From Bryobacterales bacterium (GTDB lineage Bacteria; Acidobacteriota; Terriglobia; Bryobacterales; Bryobacteraceae), in the NCBI GenBank assembly GCA_025462985.1, contig JAOAPP010000192.1, positions 1 to 7,229 on the forward strand: 7,229 bases of DNA. The letters are read 5' to 3'. Position numbers and translations under genes: made by a program. Positions within the stretch are counted from its first letter, which is position 1; every line of letters begins with the position of its first letter. Below the pieces are notes generated by a model that made no database searches, had not been told where the DNA came from, and saw only the letters and a program-made list of their open reading frames with translations. Positions 1 through 7,229 of this stretch are shown one piece after another.

Positions 1-1658
1 CGAACGGGGTCAGGTCGGTCGCCGCGGGCCCATAAACGATCCCGTTTTGATCCACCTCTTCGTACGCCAGACCGAACGCGTCGGGATTGCCGCTGGGAAT
101 CCCAAAGAAGACCCGTCGCATGTGCCCGGGCGGCAGCGCTGGGCACGGCGCGGTTTTTGGAACCGCGGCATTCGCTGACGCAAGCGATGCGCTTATCCCG
201 AGAGGAGCGAGCATTTCGATTGCCTCGCCGTTGACGGATAGAGCTCTCGGCATTTTTGGATCCGCAGCGGTCGGGAATTCCACACGCGCCAGATCGACCG
301 CCGGCCATTGGTCGCCGGTTTCTCCCGTTGAGTAACCGGTTGAGCGCAGCGCGGCGTATTCACCTGGTCTTGGGGTCGCGTGCAGATCATCGTTGGAATC
401 ACGATACGTCACCCAGATTTCGGCGCGAGAGGACGGGAGCATGACGAGCGTCCGGGTGCAGATGGGCGGGTTCGAGATGAACTCGGGTACGTTGTTGGTT
501 GAGGGGCACGACTCAGGGAACAACCGATTACCGCCGAGTTCCTTCTGTTGCGAGCCAGTCATCGCTTTGGTTGGCTTCACGCTCACGCCGTCCATTGAAA
601 GTACCTGGAACAGCATGTTACGCCCTTGCGCGACGATTCTGAGGTTTAGTTGGTAAGTAAGACTGCCGGAGACATTTGTGATACGCCAGATTTCCCCTCC
701 GGATTCCCGGATCGGAATGGTTGGGTACTGCTGGCCATTGACGGTGAAGTACCAGTTGCCGCCAGTGTAGTTTGGCCCGGGAGTATTATCGGCGCCTGGG
801 CAGGCACCCGTTCTCGGCGATTCGCCGGGTTGCGGCTTGGGCACACAGAAAGCCGGGTCTTCCTGGTCGAGGTCCTCGTCATCGGGCAGCACCTGCGTGT
901 CCTTCAGGACCAGATGACGGACGCCTATCTTCGATATGAAATTAGAGCACGTCCGATCCTTACAGACATAATCAGTGATATTGCCGACCGTCATGATACC
1001 GCCCAGCCCTGCACTGATCTGGTTTAGCGCAACGCCATGGGCGTGCGGGTGGAACCAAAAGAGACCGGATGGATGAGTTGCAGGTACCCGGATCTGATAA
1101 TCCGTAAAGTCGTACCGGACATCACCGTGCGCCTGCGCTTCGGGCCCCGGGGCGCCCGTTTGCCGAGTTAAAAGTAAGCACAAAGACGTCGTCGCCATAC
1201 GTGGGGTTGTTTGGCGTCGGCCCGTTTGGCGATACCAGCATCCCGTGTGTGTGCAAGTTAGTAGGGTTTAGTCTGACGTAATTTAACTCTGGCTCGAGTG
1301 AATGTTTACTGTCTTTGTCGGGCGGTAGCTGATTGAGAAAGTGAATCTTGAGGAGGTCTCCGCTGTTCAGCCGTAGCAAAGTGCCGCCATAGTAATTAGG
1401 TTGCTTCGGTTGCACTGGACAGGATGTGGCCTCGACTGCGGGGCGGTAGCAGATCTCATAGACCCAACCGATCGGGGCTTTCGGGAGCGAAGAGAGAGGA
1501 GCCGCCTTCGCAATCATCAACAAGTCGAGGACGCCTCTGCTGCTGGCTAGCGTGAGAGGCTCCTGCAGTTCCGCTGACTGTACGCTCTGCCCTGCTGCAG
1601 AAAGAGCGAGTATCGCGAGAAACGTGCGCGTGGCGGCGCATGTCGTTCGAGTAAACAC
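1..1658 (-). CDS. Exported multicopper oxidase, C-terminus beyond window, one frameshift
   Basis: Multicopper oxidases oxidise a substrate at a type 1 copper and reduce O2 at a trinuclear centre. The first two copper-ligand motifs are visible: LHTHG (HTHG at 1242-1253) and FWFHPHAHG (HPHAHG at 1034-1051), the usual type 2/type 3 ligands of the first cupredoxin domain. The two C-terminal motifs should lie beyond position 1. I chose the GTG at 1658-1656: GGGGGGAG lies 7 bases upstream, and translation from it gives a Sec-type signal peptide (basic start, core FLAILALSAAG, likely cleavage after VQSA). An in-frame ATG at 1745 would add 29 unlikely residues. The reading frame shifts by one extra base near 1145-1157; the upstream frame stops at 1122, while the other frame is open from there to position 1 and continues the homology. 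The exported part has many cysteines, possibly disulfides. Substrate is unknown. The family is clear; intactness is not. Confidence 0.88.
1145..1157 (-). other. Frameshift site in the multicopper oxidase gene
   Basis: Between the LHTHG and HPHAHG motifs the coding frame moves by +1 within a run of C and G (CCCCGGGG followed by CGCCC on the plus strand). Removing one base here joins NSANG to PEAQAHGDVRYDF and restores one continuous protein. Without the correction the protein ends at 1122 with a shadow-like tail (RPGARSAGAR). It may be a sequencing or assembly error or a real mutation; the sequence alone cannot decide. No classical slippery heptamer with a downstream structure was evident. Confidence 0.8.
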
Positions 1659-1665
1659 GAATGAA

Positions 1666-1673
1666 CTCCCCCC
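1666..1673 (-). promoter_or_regulatory. Strong ribosome binding site deciding the oxidase start
   Basis: The minus strand reads GGGGGGAG here, with 7 bases to the GTG at 1658-1656. It is the best Shine-Dalgarno match I noticed in the window. It supports the GTG start over the ATG at 1745, because the signal peptide begins directly after it. Confidence 0.75.
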
Positions 1674-1821
1674 TAAGCTCTTAGTGAATACTTTGATCGC
1701 GTTGCGTCGTTCCTGAGCTGAGTAACTCGGACGCGCCGTATTCATTCAATAGGATGCACGATCATGCCGCTTCTTACTATTCCCGCCTGCCGAGTAAACT
1801 TTGGTCAGTTATCATCTAGAA

Positions 1822-1851
1822 CTTCCGGTACGAAGTCTTCCGTACCGGGAG
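1822..1851. promoter_or_regulatory. Inverted repeat, possible operator or hairpin
   Basis: CCGGTACG (1825-1832) pairs perfectly with CGTACCGG (1841-1848). Outward extension by T.G, T-A and C-G gives an 11-pair stem with an 8-base loop. Neither strand has a T run after the stem, so an intrinsic terminator is unlikely. Its place in a divergent intergenic region fits a repressor or activator site, or a structured 5' leader. The two arms also form an imperfect direct repeat (CTTCCGGTAC and CTTCCGTACC). Function is inferred from position only. Confidence 0.5.
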
Positions 1852-2035
1852 ATTGCGGTTGTGCTTCCAGGTGCCCTTTATTGAGTCATCGCGGATCCGA
1901 CGTTCGTGTTCAGCATCACGACTGGCCTACTTTATCGAGGGCTATCGCGGTAGTCATGATGCAGAGCAAGAGTGTGACCGGCATCTGAGGGCCGGGGTAG
2001 AATTGGGCGTACAGATCACTCCTCCTCCTAAAACC

Positions 2036-2248
2036 ATGCCGGGCCTTACTTGGAATCACATTGAAGATATTGCGTTGAGTCTTTTTGAGGCTCATCCGGA
2101 TTTGGATCCGACGCACATTCGTTTCACGGACCTGCATAAGTGGATCACGGAGCTGCCTGATTTCAAGGATGATCCGCAGGGGTCGACGGAAGGCAAGCTG
2201 GAAGCGATTCAGATGGCTTGGCTCGAGGAGTATCAGGATAATCAGTAG
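2036..2248 (+). CDS. iscX: Iron-sulfur cluster assembly protein IscX
   Basis: IscX is a small acidic cytosolic protein that binds the cysteine desulfurase IscS and ferrous iron and modulates cluster assembly, competing with frataxin (CyaY). The 70-residue product matches the family along its whole length; E. coli IscX has 66 residues. Signature stretches are LTW near the start, HPDLDP (20-25), RFTDLHKWI (29-37), DDPQ (45-48) and LEAIQMAWL (55-63). The open frame extends upstream to 1853, but family similarity begins at the ATG at 2036, so I use that start. No Shine-Dalgarno sequence precedes it. It normally sits at the end of an isc operon, after hscA and fdx; no other isc gene is present here. 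A methyltransferase gene follows after 109 bases on the same strand. Confidence 0.93.
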   Translation: MPGLTWNHIEDIALSLFEAHPDLDPTHIRFTDLHKWITELPDFKDDPQGSTEGKLEAIQMAWLEEYQDNQ

Positions 2249-2357
2249 CGGGAGTTTTTTCGTGTGCGAGGCGGGATCAGAGTGGTCAGTCCCTTGGGGC
2301 TTCCGTAACATTGAAATTGGGTCGTTTAAAAAAGTGGGCTGGTGACGTCTTACCGGC

Positions 2358-3056
2358 GTGGATATGCGTGTAGATTTGACTAGGGCCGGGTATCTTGAGC
2401 CACAACGGAATGGCGCAGAAGCTGCTTCCCGACACACTCGCCGTGTGTATGATATTGTGGCTCCGCTCTATCCGTTGTCGAGCCGGCTGTTTCATTCCCG
2501 GGCGCACCGGGCTGCGGTTTCTGCCTTGAACGTTCCAAATGGGGCTCGGGTTTTAGAGATTGCGACGGGGTCGGGCGAGATGTTGAATCGTCTCGTAAAG
2601 GCAAACCCGGACGGGCAGACGATAGGTATCGACCTTTCGCCGAATATGGCGGCCCGCTCACAGGCAAATGCGCGCGAGCGTTTTGCCAGCTCCTGTGTTC
2701 ACTGCCAGGCAGCGGACGTTCGACGCTTGCCGTTTGCTTCAGAATCGTTTGATGCGGTTGTTTGCTGCTACCTGTTCGAACTTTTGCCAGAGGGAGAAGT
2801 ACCTAAATCGCTGGCCGAGGTGCGCAGGGTGCTGCGTCCGGGCGGACAGTTGGTAACGATCCTGGTTGGTCAGAACAAGACAAGCTTCAACTCGCTGTAC
2901 AAAATCTGTACCAAAGTAGCGCCGGCCTTCTGGGGCCGTCAAGTCGGAACGAAAGTGGTCGGTCTGCTGGGCACACAAGGTTACACGATCAACACGGACC
3001 GTCATGTCGGGCAGATCTACTACAGTTCCAGAATTATCTCCGCCACTCGACTTTGA
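2358..3056 (+). CDS. Class I SAM-dependent methyltransferase (UbiE-like fold)
   Basis: The product transfers a methyl group from S-adenosylmethionine to an unidentified substrate. The 232-residue protein shows the full Rossmann-type pattern: motif I VLEIATGSG (65-73), acidic ribose-binding residue in GIDLSP (D92), AAD before RLPF (D120), FDAVVC (131-136) and LRPGG (159-163). The N-terminal YDIVAPLYPLSSRLFH segment resembles the substrate-capping part of UbiE/Coq5 and phospholipid methyltransferases, so a quinone or lipid substrate is possible but unproven. The start is GTG at 2358; an in-frame TGA at 2343 excludes anything earlier. ATG at 2364 is an alternative, and neither has a good ribosome binding site. 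It may be co-transcribed with iscX. Its stop codon is one base from that of the convergent membrane-protein gene. Confidence 0.85.
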   Translation: MDMRVDLTRAGYLEPQRNGAEAASRHTRRVYDIVAPLYPLSSRLFHSRAHRAAVSALNVPNGARVLEIATGSGEMLNRLVKANPDGQTIGIDLSPNMAARSQANARERFASSCVHCQAADVRRLPFASESFDAVVCCYLFELLPEGEVPKSLAEVRRVLRPGGQLVTILVGQNKTSFNSLYKICTKVAPAFWGRQVGTKVVGLLGTQGYTINTDRHVGQIYYSSRIISATRL

Positions 3057-3057
3057 G

Positions 3058-4029
3058 TCATGGGCTTGCAGTCAGCCTTTTGTAGGCTCGGCCGAGTAAC
3101 TGCACTCCTCCGAGAACGACAACTACGGCTAGTAGGCACGCGACCCCTTGCAGGCCGACACCGGCAAGGTTCCGCGATGGAAATGTCCGGGTGGCTCCGC
3201 GAATGTATGCAGTTCGAGGAGACTGGCTCTCGTAGTCCAGGCGCACCGAAGATTTCTCCTTCAGTCCCCGAACCGATCCCGCGTCAATCAGGTCGATCAT
3301 GAGGACAGATTCCGTCCTCCCATCGGGAGTGAACTCGACTCCGATCACTTCGATGGGTTGATCGGCCGGGACACCTTTGCTCCGGGATCCGTTGAAGAGG
3401 CGATTGATTCGCGCCACACTTTTCACAATTCCCGTGCCCTGCCGTACCTCGAGTGTCGGCGCCGGCATGGGCCTGGGAAATTCGCTGACCAGCAGGGCTA
3501 CTATTCCTGAGGCGACATACATGCCAAAGACCCAGCCCAACACAGGCACGCGAGCGATTCGCCAGACGAGCAGGAGAAGGATGCCTCCACCGATGCCCGT
3601 CAACAGCAAAGTCATTTGCGTCGTGAGGAGCAACCGGAAAGTAGAGAAAGTTTCCTGGGTTGCCAGACGCACAGTCGGCAGCAACTGGGCTCCGCGCAGG
3701 GCTTTAGCGAGCGGCAGATCCGGGACGTCCTCCGGCCGGAGATAGCGCAGACTGACATTTTGACCAACCCGCATCCCATCGTAGTCGGCTGGGGAAAGAC
3801 ACGCTGTGAGGAAAGAGACTCCCGTTCCATCGGGTTTCGTGTACTCAACAGTGATTTCCGATGAGCGATGCATATCGGTGTAGTGGACTGTCACGTCCTC
3901 CCGCTTGGAGTAGACGTGACCCGGGATGGTGATGCCGCGCTGATCAATGTACAGGGATGAAACAAGGAACGGCAGAATGAGTAGCGCTGCGAGGGACAGG
4001 AGGACGAGAAGTATCAGGCCGCGCAGCAT
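3058..4029 (-). CDS. Four-helix membrane protein with two DUF3592-like soluble domains
   Basis: I chose the ATG at 4029-4027 because it starts directly at the first membrane helix; the open frame reaches 4146, but that extension looks non-coding. The 323-residue product has predicted helices at about 4-28, 132-157, 162-184 and 287-314. Two similar soluble segments lie between helices 1-2 and 3-4. Each has a strand pair around P-DG (PDGTG at 66-70; PDGR at 235-238), then a G...V.L.Y stretch (VGQNVSLRYLRP at 88-99; LKEKSSVRLDYESQSP at 256-271), as in DUF3592-type proteins, where this strand-rich domain is flanked by helices. No catalytic motif is visible. The family assignment is by pattern recognition and moderate; function is unknown. 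Transcription converges with the methyltransferase gene. Confidence 0.65.
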   Translation of the reverse strand: MLRGLILLVLLSLAALLILPFLVSSLYIDQRGITIPGHVYSKREDVTVHYTDMHRSSEITVEYTKPDGTGVSFLTACLSPADYDGMRVGQNVSLRYLRPEDVPDLPLAKALRGAQLLPTVRLATQETFSTFRLLLTTQMTLLLTGIGGGILLLLVWRIARVPVLGWVFGMYVASGIVALLVSEFPRPMPAPTLEVRQGTGIVKSVARINRLFNGSRSKGVPADQPIEVIGVEFTPDGRTESVLMIDLIDAGSVRGLKEKSSVRLDYESQSPRTAYIRGATRTFPSRNLAGVGLQGVACLLAVVVVLGGVQLLGRAYKRLTASP

Positions 4030-4199
4030 CGGTTTATGGGAGCATACCACCCGGAAATAGCCGGGGCTTCGCGTCGGCCGGGGAAATCTAGCGGTGGAAG
4101 CCGAATGGCACCCCACACATGAGCCAGCCGCGGGAGCACGACACATGCCTCAGGGAAGCGCCCTTCAATCCCAGGGTCCGGTAGTGGATATCGCGAAGA

Positions 4200-4845
4200 A
4201 GCTGATCCTGCCGGTCGGGGCTGCCACATTTACAGCTTTCGCCTTTCGCAGCACGATCGCGGTCTGGAGTCGCGGCGGAGTCGGTCAGATGGCGATTGCG
4301 AGTGCGTGGATACTGGGAGCGAAGCGCGTGATCGCAATCGACAGAGTTCCAGAACGCCTCGCAATGGCAAAGACAAGGGCGGGGCCGAAGTCGTGAACTT
4401 TGAATCCGCGGACGTCTTCGAGACTTTGCTGGACATGACAGGCGGGCGAGGGCCGGATGCGTGTATCGATGCGGTCGGGACAGAAAGCGTTGCGGCCGGG
4501 CCGCTCGACTGGTATCACAAGGCGAAACAGGCGGTTCGGCTCTAGACTGAGCGGCCCAATGCACTGCGGCGGATCCTGCGGTTTGTGAGAAAGTCCGGAC
4601 GCGTGAGCGTGGTGGACACTTACGCCGGCTATATTGACAACTTTCCGATGAGTGCAGTGATCAATAAGAATCTAACAGTGCGAGCCGGCCAATGAAGTGC
4701 GCAACGCTTTGCCGCCCGGAGCTCAGGCCGCCTCAAGCCGTTCTTCCTGCTGACGCATTTGGTTGACCTGGAGCAGGGCGACCAGATTTATCAAGCGTTC
4801 AAGAACAAGCAAGACAATTGTGTACGCCCTGTGTTCAAGATGTGA
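4200..4845 (+). pseudogene. Decayed zinc-type alcohol/formaldehyde dehydrogenase, C-terminal half
   Basis: The remnant matches medium-chain, zinc-dependent dehydrogenases of the glutathione-independent formaldehyde dehydrogenase type. Recognisable parts are the NAD-binding motif ([14 protein letters not shown], normally GxGxxG-like), [48 protein letters not shown] and the C-terminal FLLTHLVDLEQGDQIYQAFKNK ending at TGA 4843. The N-terminal catalytic domain with the zinc ligands is absent, so it is truncated. There is a one-base deletion in the G run at 4381-4384, a TAG at 4543 where the family has Glu (VRL-E-TDRP), a TGA at 4693 after the RAGQ stretch, and a probable short deletion after that. 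The 5' edge is uncertain: similarity is convincing only from about 4250, and 4200-4250 is a looser match. It cannot make a working enzyme. Confidence 0.85.
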
Positions 4846-4846
4846 G

Positions 4847-6278
<1,432 letters not shown>

Positions 6279-6292
<14 letters not shown>

Positions 6293-6692
6293 ACACCTCG
6301 GCGAACCAGGTTTCCGCTTGTTTAGACAGCTTCAATTGGTGGTATGTGACGGCTTTCACAGAGAGCCTGACGGGGTGCTTGAGGGGATCGCGAGTCTCGC
6401 CTGAGGCACTGCAGTTCAGCAGACAGGGATCTGTGAAGGAAACGGCGAAGGAATGGAAGGCCAGCCGCCTGGTGTCGACGTAATACAGCACTTCGTTGAG
6501 CCAGTTCACGAGGAGGGACTCCCTATCTGAGCCTTCGGCGTGAAGATTTATTTGCTGGACGGGAGCGACGTCGGACGGGTCGAAGATGATGGAGATCAAG
6601 GCGTGGGCGCAGTTGGCGAATAACTCCTCTACTGAGGTTCCGAAGGCGCGGAACCCTATGTCGGCTGGGTGCTCGAGCAGTTCGAATTGCAT
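6279..6692 (-). CDS. Archease, RtcB activator
   Basis: Archease speeds guanylylation of RtcB and allows multiple turnover of the ligase. The 137-residue product spans the normal family length, with the N-terminal HPADIGFRAFGTSVEELF (8-25), LLVNWLNEVLYYVDT (60-74), VKAVTYHQLKL (112-122) and the typical C-terminal VYVDV. Likely metal and function residues are D11 and the penultimate D136, as in characterised archeases; K113 in VKAVTY is also conserved. The ATG at 6692 is the only sensible start, because an in-frame stop lies five codons upstream, yet no Shine-Dalgarno sequence precedes it. Translation may therefore depend on an upstream reading frame or a leader. It is the first gene of the pair with rtcB, and both are probably on one transcript. 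Confidence 0.95.
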
Positions 6693-6813
6693 AAGGATGC
6701 GGGGTCACCGGCGATTTCGTTCGCCGGGAGTGGAGTGAGCGCGTTGGCGGATTCGCTCCAGTGGTAGACGCGCCCGACGCCCGTTGGTGTTGAGGCGATT
6801 GTGGGCAGTCCGT
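6693..6813 (-). other. Short region between the broken membrane-protein gene and archease
   Basis: These 121 bases precede the archease start. They are either a leader carrying the archease-rtcB promoter or, more interestingly, a coding tail of the upstream gene. A minus-strand frame remains open across it (LNGLPTIASTPTGVGRVYHW, then ESANALTPLP), with mostly G or C at third codon positions, and stops at 6656, which is 37 bases inside archease. No terminator hairpin with a T run and no clear promoter was seen. Confidence 0.4.
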
Positions 6814-7229
6814 TTAGTTTCCGTTTGAGTTCAGGAGTACGCAGGCTCCGAAGGAGTTCTTGAGGAAGTAGACTCCGTGCCAGGTGGCGGGGAGATCTGT
6901 GACAGCGACCGGGGAACTGTCTTGAACGAGTTGGTCCGCGAGAAAACTGCGGGACTGTTGGGAGAGACGGGCGGCGGTCTTCCAGATTTGCAGATTGTGT
7001 GCGAGGGCGGCGAATTGAAAGAGGAGCAGCAGTGCGCCGGCAGCGTACTACGAACGGCGATCGGGAAGCCTCCCACGACCAGCCGCCCAGAAGAGGAACA
7101 AGCCAAGCACCGGCAGGTATAAACCGCGGGTCCCGCTTGCGTCGGATCCGATCGATAAAGGTGCTGGACGGGGAGGGCTGCTGTGAGGGCGGTTGCAAGG
7201 AGCGCAAATAAGGCGGCCAGGAGGTCGAA
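6814..7229 (-). pseudogene. C-terminal end of a polytopic membrane protein (glycosyltransferase-like), disrupted
   Basis: The gene enters from the right edge. The first frame (7229 to about 7140) encodes a membrane helix, FDLLAALFALLATALTAALP, then LYRSD. The sense then moves by one missing base to another frame with RGLYLPVLGLFLFWAAGR, a second helix. That frame has a TAG at 7050-7048, then continues with YAAGALLLLFQFAALAHNLQ, LSQQSRSFLADQLVQD, VTDLPATWHGVYFLKNSF and stops at 6814. The layout (helices, a xLYLP loop, AHNLQIW, then a soluble GVYFLKN tail) resembles the C-terminal part of bacterial PMT/TMTC-like integral-membrane glycosyltransferases; this is family-style recognition only. The real end may instead be 6656, if another shift leads into the frame with GRVYHWSESANAL. 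Errors in the sequence would explain the breaks equally well. Confidence 0.5.
7048..7050 (-). other. In-frame TAG inside the right-edge membrane protein gene
   Basis: The codons before (GRLPDRRS) and after (YAAGALLLLFQFAALAHN) lie in the same frame and together read as a loop followed by a membrane helix. The stop therefore interrupts what looks like coding sequence. It is either a nonsense mutation, a base-call error, or part of a compensated double frameshift. Confidence 0.5.

Larger units (their letters stand above)
1659..2035. other. Gene-free divergent region between the oxidase gene and iscX
   Basis: This 377-base stretch separates two divergent genes and should carry promoters for both. 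I see no credible gene: the open frames crossing it encode low-complexity, basic, homology-free sequence. It contains one clear dyad (1822-1851) and the oxidase ribosome binding site. No confident -35/-10 pair could be assigned by eye. Just before iscX is a pyrimidine tract (CCTCCTCCT, 2021-2029), so iscX has no visible Shine-Dalgarno sequence. Confidence 0.6.

Noticed and set aside
87..1027. Plus-strand open frames of 62-125 codons inside the oxidase region
   Set aside because: They are shadows of the minus-strand oxidase frame, which is open without a stop from the frameshift to position 1 and carries the copper motif.
1659..1745. Longer oxidase start at the ATG at 1745
   Set aside because: It would place 29 polar and basic residues before the signal peptide, and the ribosome binding site points to the GTG at 1658.
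2021..2029. AGGAGGAGG on the minus strand just upstream of iscX, a perfect Shine-Dalgarno-like tract
   Set aside because: The only start at usable spacing is a GTG giving an 18-residue peptide without features; most likely chance, though it leaves iscX itself without a Shine-Dalgarno sequence.
2249..2262. T run (2255-2260) after the iscX stop as a terminator
   Set aside because: No GC-rich hairpin precedes the T run, so it does not meet the pattern of an intrinsic terminator.
1916..2437. 173-codon minus-strand open frame across iscX and the methyltransferase start
   Set aside because: Basic, low-complexity translation, antisense to iscX. A short hydrophobic stretch (MPVTLLLCIMTTAIAL) near its end has no ribosome binding site at a useful distance.
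3060..3864. Several plus-strand open frames opposite the membrane protein gene
   Set aside because: All are arginine- and serine-rich shadows of the minus-strand coding frame.
4030..4146. Longer start for the four-helix membrane protein at 4146
   Set aside because: The 39 extra residues are arginine-, proline- and cysteine-rich with no feature, whereas the ATG at 4029 begins right at the first helix.
6831..7207. Minus-strand open frames rich in Ser/Pro/Arg at the right edge
   Set aside because: Apart from the short stretches described for the disrupted membrane protein, they read as shadows of the helix-encoding frame.

Overview
GC-rich bacterial chromosome segment with seven recognisable protein-coding loci, several of them broken. 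The gene mix (secreted multicopper oxidase, stand-alone IscX, archease-RtcB pair, four-helix membrane protein with two similar soluble domains) would fit a soil-type Acidobacteriota-like genome. That assignment is an impression from protein style only and is weak. No RNA gene, CRISPR array, insertion sequence, integrase or plasmid/phage hallmark was seen.

Left part: positions 1-1658 (minus) hold the N-terminal ~550 residues of an exported multicopper oxidase. It runs off the left edge and carries one single-base frameshift in a G/C run. A gene-free stretch (1659-2035) with a strong dyad separates it from two plus-strand genes: iscX (2036-2248, iron-sulfur cluster assembly adaptor) and a class I SAM-dependent methyltransferase (2358-3056).

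Middle: a minus-strand four-helix membrane protein (3058-4029) converges on the methyltransferase with one base between the stop codons. Upstream of it, on the plus strand, lies the decayed C-terminal half of a zinc-type alcohol/formaldehyde dehydrogenase (about 4200-4845), with a frameshift and two in-frame stops. It also ends one base from the next convergent gene.

Right part (minus): an archease gene (6279-6692) overlaps rtcB (4847-6292) by 14 bases. This is the RNA-ligation module: RtcB joins RNA 2',3'-cyclic phosphate (or 3'-phosphate) ends to 5'-OH ends, and archease promotes its guanylylation and turnover. Upstream, entering from the right edge, is the C-terminal end of a polytopic membrane protein resembling glycosyltransferases. 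Its reading frame is interrupted by a frameshift and an in-frame stop.

Three of the seven loci are disrupted, mostly at or near G/C runs. Either the source sequence has indel errors or these genes are decaying; the dehydrogenase remnant is the one clear genuine pseudogene. I see no convincing new multi-gene system. The points most worth a second look are the archease-RtcB pair and its possible coupling to the broken upstream gene, the isolated iscX, and the dyad between the oxidase gene and iscX.
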